Shown here: positions 45,192-50,177 of the stretch, piece by piece
How positions within the stretch are numbered: position 1 is the first letter of the stretch
Layout: each line of letters opens with the position of its first letter
DNA from: Alkaliflexus imshenetskii DSM 15055
Lineage (GTDB): Bacteria; Bacteroidota; Bacteroidia; Bacteroidales; Marinilabiliaceae
DNA: 50,177 nt
Assembly (NCBI RefSeq): GCF_000517065.1
Contig: NZ_KI912105.1
Location: 3,671,364 to 3,721,540, forward strand
Reading direction: 5' to 3'
Made by a program: the position numbers and the translations under genes
Notes under the pieces: model-generated
Told to the model about the DNA's origin: nothing
What the model saw: only the letters and a program-made list of their open reading frames with translations
The model's database searches: none

Positions 45192-46169
45192 ATGAAGAAG
45201 TTTTCTATTGGAATTGATATTGGCGGAACCAATACCGCCATCGGAATTGTTGATGAAAGTGGCAACGTACTCGTAAAAGGCGGTATCGATACGCCTTCTC
45301 ATGGCGATATCGATCGTTATGTACGCGAAATGTCGGCTGCTGTGAAGGAATTGGCTAAATCAGTTAAACTCATGAATCCTGATTCTGAAATTATCGGAAT
45401 GGGTATCGGAGCTCCCAATGGCAACTACTACAATGGCACCATCGAATATGCCCCCAACTTATCGTTTAAAGGTGTAGTTCACCTTGTTGAGCTGCTTAAA
45501 GTTCAGTTTCCGGAATATCAGTATGTTGCATTAACTAATGATGCCAACGCCGCTGCTATAGGTGAAATGATTTATGGTGGCGCCAAAGGAATGAAGAATT
45601 TTGTGATGTACACCCTCGGTACTGGTGTTGGAAGCGGGGTAGTGGTTAATGGTGACTTGGTTTATGGTCACGACGGATTTGCCGGTGAGTGCGGCCATAC
45701 AACTTTGATTCCAGGTGGAAGACTTTGTGGCTGTGGTGCATTGGGTCACCTTGAAGCCTACTGCTCTGCCCCGGGAATGAAACGTACTGCTTTTGAACTG
45801 ATGGTGAAATACAATGCCAATGACAGTTTGCTGGCTGACAAGTCATTTCAGGAATTGAACTCAAAAATGATTTTCGATGCTGCTGAAAGGGGTGATAAAA
45901 TTGCGCAGGAAGTATTTGAGCTAACCGGAAAATATCTGGGACAAGGTCTTGCAGATACTGTACACCACCTTTCTCCTGAAGCCATTTTCTTGTTTGGCGG
46001 GCCTACTGCTGCCGGCGACTACATCTTTAAGCCAACCATTGCAAGTATGGAAGCACATTTGTTGCCCATCTTCAAAAATAAAATTAAGGTGTTACCATCA
46101 AAACTTAATGCCGGAGATGCTGCCATCGTGGGTGCCAGTGCTTTGGTGTGGAAGGAGATGGAGAAATAA
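45192..46169 (+). CDS. ROK-family sugar kinase (glucokinase-like)
   Basis: 325 residues with the ATP-phosphate loop IGIDIGGTNTAIG (6-18), catalytic D117 in LTNDANAAAIGE, and MYTLGTGVGSGVVV. The ROK zinc motif begins at H169 (GECGHTTLIPGG) and continues C179-G-C181-G, but the third Cys of the usual CxCGxxGCxE is replaced by His (GALGHLEAYC), leaving C191 nearby. The His probably still coordinates zinc. The protein would phosphorylate a hexose brought in by the symporter encoded just upstream. A true glucose specificity is inferred from context, since ROK proteins also include fructokinases and N-acetylmannosamine kinases. Confidence 0.9.
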   Translation: MKKFSIGIDIGGTNTAIGIVDESGNVLVKGGIDTPSHGDIDRYVREMSAAVKELAKSVKLMNPDSEIIGMGIGAPNGNYYNGTIEYAPNLSFKGVVHLVELLKVQFPEYQYVALTNDANAAAIGEMIYGGAKGMKNFVMYTLGTGVGSGVVVNGDLVYGHDGFAGECGHTTLIPGGRLCGCGALGHLEAYCSAPGMKRTAFELMVKYNANDSLLADKSFQELNSKMIFDAAERGDKIAQEVFELTGKYLGQGLADTVHHLSPEAIFLFGGPTAAGDYIFKPTIASMEAHLLPIFKNKIKVLPSKLNAGDAAIVGASALVWKEMEK

Positions 46170-46200
46170 TTAGGGGTACTTTTTAGTATAAAATCATTGT

Positions 46201-46239
46201 GCAGGCCTTTGTTAATACTTAACAAAGGTCTGCTTTTTT
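46201..46239 (+). terminator. Terminator of the symporter/kinase unit
   Basis: GCAGGCCTTTGTTAA (46201-46215) and TTAACAAAGGTCTGC (46219-46233) form a 15-bp stem with one mismatch and a 3-base loop, followed by TTTTTT. Confidence 0.88.
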
Positions 46240-46261
46240 GTATTTCCCTGACGCCTGCTTT

Positions 46262-47014
46262 TTAGATGCTGACACCACCATCTACATTAATGACTTGCCC
46301 TGTTATAAAATCTGATTGCGAACCCAGCAACCAACACGCCAATGAGGCATAGTGTAACACATCACCAGTACTTCCTGTCGGGATTTTTTTCGCAATGAGT
46401 TCGCGCGCTTTGTCCACTGTAATGCTTTGCTGCTGGCTAAGTTTATCATATAATCGTTCGAGAGCTTTGGTTTCATGATAACCTGGTGCCAGTACATTAA
46501 AGGTGATGCCGCTGTTTTTATATTCATTTACGAGCGTACGCGTCAAACCTACTATGGCCATGCGTAGCGAGTTGCTTAGTGCCAGATTCTCAACGGGTCT
46601 GGTAACTGAAGTGCTTTCACTGTATAATATCCGCCCGTATCCCTGTTTTTGGAATAGGGGTATCAACTCCCGGGTGAGTTGTACTTTCCACCTTATCAAC
46701 AGGTTGTAGGCATTGTCCCAATCTTCAAGAGTTGTTTCTGCAGTTGTTTTGGCTGGAGGGCCACCAGCATTGATAAAAGCACCCGACAAGTTTTCGGGCA
46801 GTTTACTCACCAAATAGCGCACAAAACTCTCCTGCGACAAGTCTCCACAAATATAACTCGTCTGTTGAGGCTGTTGTGCACATATCTCTTTTAATTTACT
46901 TTCATTTCTTGCTACTAAAATTACCTCATGTCCATTATGAATAAGGGCATTGGCAACTGCCAATCCCAGTCCCGAACTGGCACCCGTAACCAGGAAAATT
47001 TCTCTGTTTATCAT
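46262..47014 (-). CDS. SDR-family oxidoreductase lacking the usual Tyr-x-x-x-Lys
   Basis: 250 residues with the classical SDR Rossmann motif TGASSGLGLAVANAL (10-24), CGDLS for the adenine pocket and NAGG (82-85). In the active-site helix the aligned positions read S147-N-S-L-R151 where classical enzymes have Y-x-x-x-K, judged from the IVGLTRTLVNEY that follows at the right spacing. SESTS near 132-136 supplies Ser. The C terminus (QSDFITGQVINVDGGVSI) is the normal substrate/NAD end. Members of this subgroup with a Ser-Arg replacement are known, but their chemistry is unclear. It is converged upon by the kinase gene and diverges from the CarboxypepD_reg gene. Confidence 0.85.
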   Translation of the reverse strand: MINREIFLVTGASSGLGLAVANALIHNGHEVILVARNESKLKEICAQQPQQTSYICGDLSQESFVRYLVSKLPENLSGAFINAGGPPAKTTAETTLEDWDNAYNLLIRWKVQLTRELIPLFQKQGYGRILYSESTSVTRPVENLALSNSLRMAIVGLTRTLVNEYKNSGITFNVLAPGYHETKALERLYDKLSQQQSITVDKARELIAKKIPTGSTGDVLHYASLACWLLGSQSDFITGQVINVDGGVSI

Positions 47015-47225
47015 TGCTAAAGTGGATTTGATTTAAGGTTGATGTTTTAATAATTTGATTACTCGTTTCTTCATCAAGCGCCTATTTACCAGATGCTTTC
47101 TATAAAAACCTCGTATGTGATGAATTGTTTCGTATGTCATAAAATAATTGTGACAGGCGATAGGGGTTTTTTAATGAATTGTTGTCATAAGGTAAAACAA
47201 GTTAATTCACTTAATATCTCATATC

Positions 47226-48503
47226 ATGAAAACTGCGAATCAATCTTTAAGGCGTTTACTCTCCGGTTGGATGATGATCTTTTTGGCTGTTTTTCTTTTA
47301 ACAGGAAACGTATTTGCCAATGAAGGAGAGGATGATAACTTTACCCAATATAAAGGTATTGTTACTGATTCAAGATCCAATGATGCATTGGTGTTTGCTA
47401 CCATATCCGTAGAAGGTGCCAATGTGGCTACTGTGTGTAATTCCGATGGTGAATTTCTTATTAAAGTGCCTAATTCCATGCTGGATCGCAACATGGTGAT
47501 ATCCTATATCGGATATGCCCGAAAAGTAATTCCAATAAGAGAATTGAAGCCTGATGGAAACCGCATTCAGCTTGATATGACATCTGTAAATCTGGTAGAA
47601 GTATCTGTGTTTCCTTCAGATCCCAACCTGTTGATGCGTGCCGTTTTGAACCGTCGCGAAAAGAATTACATGAACACGCCGGTTGAAAAAACTGCCTTTT
47701 ATCGTGAAACCATTAAAAAAGGGTGGACCTATGTGTCTTTAACCGAAGCGGTAGTGGATATTTACAAACACCCTTATACCAGTCCACGCGAAGACAATGT
47801 AAGGCTTGCCATTGGTCGTAAAAGCACTGATTACGGTAGGTTAGATACACTCGTGTTTAAGTTGCAGGGCGGGCCTGTTTCAGCGCTTATGCTGGACATA
47901 ATGAAGGATCCGTATCTGCTTTTTGACGAAGAGATGCTCAATTACTACAACTTTGAAATGTCGAATATTACCCGTGTAGATGATCGATTTATATATGTGG
48001 TTAATTTCTCACAGAAGCCTGAAGTGAAAGAGCCTCTTTACTATGGTAAATTATACATCGATACCGAATCGCTTGCTATCACCAGTGCGGCTTTTAATAT
48101 GAATTTGAATGATCGTGAAGAGGCCGCACGACTCTTCATCAGGCGCAAACCGGCAGGTGCCCGCGTGTATCCAACCGAAGCGTCATATCTGGTCAATTAT
48201 CGGGAACAGGATGGCAGATGGTATTTTGGATATTCCCGTGGTCAGGTGGCATTCCGGGTGAATTGGCGCCGCAGGTTGTTTAATACCAATTATTACACTA
48301 CAATGGAGATTGCTGTTACCGACTGGGAAGCAACCGATGAGAGACCCTATAGAGCATCAGACAGGCTGAAAATGAATGTGATTATGGAAGATGCTGTGAC
48401 CGGTTTTGCCAACGACGATTTCTGGGGTGATTACAACGTGATTGAACCTGAACAATCCATAGAATCGGCCATTCGTCGAATTCAACGTCGAATTGATAAG
48501 TAG
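47226..48503 (+). CDS. CarboxypepD_reg-like domain envelope protein
   Basis: 425 residues with a signal peptide (GWMMIFLAVFLLTGNVFA). A CarboxypepD_reg-like beta-sandwich occupies about 40-120 (YKGIVTDSRSNDALVFATISVEG ... DGEFLIKVP ... VISYIGYARK). The remaining 300 residues are strand-rich with YREMIKKGW-like (here FYRETIKKGWTYVSLTEAVVDIYK) and ESLAITSAAFNMNL segments, the pattern of Bacteroidota outer-membrane-associated DUF5686-type proteins. It has no TonB plug. Exact function is unknown, but an assembly or surface role would fit. An intrinsic terminator follows 24 bases after the stop. Confidence 0.75.
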   Translation: MKTANQSLRRLLSGWMMIFLAVFLLTGNVFANEGEDDNFTQYKGIVTDSRSNDALVFATISVEGANVATVCNSDGEFLIKVPNSMLDRNMVISYIGYARKVIPIRELKPDGNRIQLDMTSVNLVEVSVFPSDPNLLMRAVLNRREKNYMNTPVEKTAFYRETIKKGWTYVSLTEAVVDIYKHPYTSPREDNVRLAIGRKSTDYGRLDTLVFKLQGGPVSALMLDIMKDPYLLFDEEMLNYYNFEMSNITRVDDRFIYVVNFSQKPEVKEPLYYGKLYIDTESLAITSAAFNMNLNDREEAARLFIRRKPAGARVYPTEASYLVNYREQDGRWYFGYSRGQVAFRVNWRRRLFNTNYYTTMEIAVTDWEATDERPYRASDRLKMNVIMEDAVTGFANDDFWGDYNVIEPEQSIESAIRRIQRRIDK

Positions 48504-48526
48504 CCACTTTTGTGTGACAAACTAAA

Positions 48527-48563
48527 AAAACTGCCGCCGATGTTCAAATCGGCGGCAGTTTTT
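48527..48563 (+). terminator. Terminator of the CarboxypepD_reg gene
   Basis: AAAACTGCCGCCGAT and ATCGGCGGCAGTTTT pair perfectly over 15 bp with a short loop. T residues continue after it. Confidence 0.9.
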
Positions 48564-48638
48564 GTATTGTCAAAAGGGATATAATAGCAAAAAATAGTTG
48601 GTAGAAACCTCTGTATGCATTGTATCTATTGCGATTTG

Positions 48639-48678
48639 AAAGAGTTTATTGAAATTGGTTTCAATAAACTCTTTTTTT
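48639..48678 (+). terminator. Perfect 16-bp hairpin and T-run directly upstream of the transposase ATG
   Basis: AAAGAGTTTATTGAAA (48639-48654), loop TTGG, and TTTCAATAAACTCTTT (48659-48674), continuing with TTTT up to the ATG at 48679. It has the form of an intrinsic terminator located in the 5' leader. Confidence 0.8.
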
Positions 48679-49653
48679 ATGATAATATCCAAGAAAAAGC
48701 GCTGTTGGAGTTGTGATAGTTTAGATGTAATTAAGTGGGGAAAACAGCAAGGTAAGCAACGCTTCAAATGTAAAAATTGTGGTATACTGTTCACCTTTAC
48801 AAATCAAGGAGTAAGTCGTCAGAATAGATTTAAGTGGTTTAAAGATTGGGTGCTTGGTAGGCAAACCATTATTCAAATTAGCCATATCAGCGGATATAGC
48901 CCCAGAACCTTACAATCTTACTTTGATTATTATCTATCCAAGAGGCCGGTTCTACATGTGAGACCTTCGGAAAAACTTAATTTATTGATGGATGGCACCT
49001 ACTTTGCCAACAAGTTGTGCCTAATACTCTATAGAGATAATACCATAAGATACACTCAATTGTACCGGATAACAGATGGCGAGTGGTATGATGAAATAAA
49101 AGAAGACATCGCTAACTTGTTAGCGCTAGGTGTTCAAATTGAAAGCATCACTTGTGATGGACATAAATCCGTATTAAAGGCCATACGGTCAGCAGATAAA
49201 TCCATTTTAATACAAAGGTGTGTTGTTCACGTCCAACGGATGTGTAAGATATGGCTAACGCTAAATCCAAAGAGTGAAGCTGGATTTGAGCTGTTAGCAA
49301 TTGTCAAAAAGCTTCATCGGATAGAAACCAGAAATCAGTGGGGTTATTGGGTCGTTGAACTGATTGCCTGGAATGAAAAACATAAAGCCTTTATTGCTGA
49401 AAAAAGCTTTAACTCTGAAACTGGGAGGTTTTGGTATAAACACAAAATGGTAAGGCGATCTTTTGTGGTAATAAAAAGAGCTCTACCTGATATGTTCCAC
49501 TATCTCGACAATCCTAGAATTCCTAAATCAACAAATGGGCTTGAGTCGTTTTTCGGACATCTAAAGAGCCATTTAGCAATCCATAGGGGCTTAACCAAGA
49601 ACCATTTTAAGGGATACATCCAATGGTATCTGTGGTTAAAGAACCAAAAATAA
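48679..49653 (+). CDS. Zinc-ribbon IS256-like (Mutator-type) DDE transposase
   Basis: 324 residues from ATG 48679; the in-frame ATG at 48649 would place the start inside the hairpin, so I reject it. The N-terminal zinc ribbon has CWSC at residues 9-12 and CKNC, followed by a helix-turn-helix region (ISGYSPRTLQSYFDYYL). The DDE/RNase H core shows LLMDGTYF (first Asp), SITCDGHKSVLKAI (second Asp), an RCVVHVQRM-type helix and STNGLESFFGHLKSHL (catalytic Glu). This matches the variant Zn-binding IS256-related transposases. No frameshift is seen; it appears intact. Confidence 0.85.
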   Translation: MIISKKKRCWSCDSLDVIKWGKQQGKQRFKCKNCGILFTFTNQGVSRQNRFKWFKDWVLGRQTIIQISHISGYSPRTLQSYFDYYLSKRPVLHVRPSEKLNLLMDGTYFANKLCLILYRDNTIRYTQLYRITDGEWYDEIKEDIANLLALGVQIESITCDGHKSVLKAIRSADKSILIQRCVVHVQRMCKIWLTLNPKSEAGFELLAIVKKLHRIETRNQWGYWVVELIAWNEKHKAFIAEKSFNSETGRFWYKHKMVRRSFVVIKRALPDMFHYLDNPRIPKSTNGLESFFGHLKSHLAIHRGLTKNHFKGYIQWYLWLKNQK

Positions 49654-49694
49654 ATATGGGTTTTCTAAGCCTACTTAAAACACCAGTATAAATA

Positions 49695-49728
49695 AAAATG
49701 GGATAGTAATAAACTATCCCATTTTACT
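49695..49728 (+). terminator. Hairpin downstream of the transposase
   Basis: AAAATGGGATAG (49695-49706) pairs with CTATCCCATTTT (49714-49725), a perfect 12-bp stem with only a short T-run after it. Confidence 0.7.
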
Positions 49729-49868
49729 CATACTGTATGTTTGTAAGATTTATTGCTGATAGGTTGCTCCCCAGCAGAGCCTATTTCCTCATCCACCTTA
49801 CGACCTGAATATACCACATTAAAACAAAAAAGTCACCAACTATTATTTGCCACATTACCTTTGTATCT

Positions 49869-50177
49869 GAACCCGATGACCTATCGCCCCTAACAGGTAA
49901 AGAGCTGTTGGATAAGAAACTGAATCGCTGGGTTGCACTCGGTGCATTGGGTGCATATAATGAGGGGTACTATTTCGTAAAGGATTGGAATTTCTTTTTC
50001 AACAATACAGCGCCATACACTCAGTATTTGATAGAAAATTTTTCAAAGCCGGCCTATTTTGTTGATGGTGGTTCTGAAACAATGACGGGTAAAAGCTTGA
50101 TGACTACAGCTCCTGGCAATATTGTACGCACGGCTTATCGCGATTGGTTATGGAATTATAAAAACTTAACGCTCGAT
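49869..50177 (+). CDS. Partial reading frame of unknown family, apparently 5'-truncated
   Basis: Open to the window edge, 103 codons in the protein-like part; the frame is open from 49809 but those earlier residues are low-complexity. The sequence is clearly protein-like (SPLTGKELLDKKLNRWVALG, AYNEGYYFVKDWNFFFNNT, GNIVRTAYRDWLWNYKN) and rich in aromatic residues. No ATG precedes this part: the first in-frame ATG is deep inside. TACCTTTG at 49856-49863 resembles a -7 promoter box next to it. The simplest reading is the rest of a gene interrupted or trimmed near the IS element. I do not recognise the family and the downstream continuation lies outside the window. Confidence 0.45.

Larger units (their letters stand above)
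48564..49730 (+). mobile_element. Insertion sequence, ends not defined
   Basis: The element contains a single transposase (48679-49653) preceded by a strong hairpin and followed by a terminator-like hairpin. I could not find a convincing pair of terminal inverted repeats or a target duplication, so the borders given are only the neighbouring terminator and hairpin. Confidence 0.4.

Noticed and set aside
48564-49800. Terminal inverted repeats of the IS
   Set aside because: Only GGGATA-type short matches were found on the two sides; none is long or placed symmetrically enough to be real.

Overview
The window looks like a chromosomal segment of a saccharolytic Bacteroidota bacterium. The order Bacteroidales/Marinilabiliales is my guess from gene content, not a computed placement. 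Supporting signs are a SusC/SusD pair, TonB-dependent receptors, a type IX secretion (T9SS) sorting domain on a secreted protease, many lipoproteins with canonical lipoboxes, TAnnTTTG-type promoters upstream of tRNA genes, and few obvious Shine-Dalgarno sequences.

Layout. Positions 1-3.5 kb are an AT-rich accessory block: a decayed gene fragment, an AlbA_2/ATP-binding regulator, a GNAT acetyltransferase and a SAM methyltransferase. From 3.9 to 12.1 kb lie a GH9 endoglucanase-type lipoprotein, a small ACT-like regulator, a three-gene cytosolic signalling operon (stand-alone B12-binding sensor, unknown helical protein, orphan histidine kinase) and a GH3 beta-glucosidase lipoprotein. From 12.3 to 25.8 kb lie a T9SS-secreted trypsin-like protease, a DUF4465-type lipoprotein, a thioredoxin-fold lipid/periplasm-facing protein, an Xaa-Pro aminopeptidase, a DUF4097-like protein, a TonB receptor, a U32 RlhA-like RNA hydroxylase factor and an unusual repeat-plus-GH16-like protein. 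From 26.4 to 35.7 kb lie two tRNA pairs (Gly-Leu, Trp-Ser) flanking an aldo/keto reductase, SusD, SusC, a nitroreductase, an atypical SDR and a TPR lipoprotein. From 35.7 to 43.3 kb lie RlpA, a YncD/PqqU-like TonB receptor beside a haem c-PQQ sugar dehydrogenase, an AsmA-family protein and ribosomal protein L19. From 43.7 kb to the end lie an FHS sugar symporter, a ROK glucokinase, an SDR, a CarboxypepD_reg protein, an IS transposase and a truncated unknown reading frame.

How the genes fit together: GH9 and GH3 would turn beta-glucan/cello-oligosaccharides into glucose. The symporter and ROK kinase would import and phosphorylate it. The GH genes, SusCD and transporter/kinase are scattered rather than forming one classical polysaccharide utilisation locus.

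The most interesting systems are the B12-sensor/histidine kinase operon at 7306-9604, which carries the CarH-type W-x9-EH photoreceptor signature without a DNA-binding domain; the probable PQQ import-plus-use pair at 36334-40075; and the intracellular-looking protein at 24385-25842, with three roughly 70-residue helical repeats in front of a GH16-like domain that has lost both catalytic glutamates. All family assignments are from reading the sequence and recalled family motifs; no database search was run.
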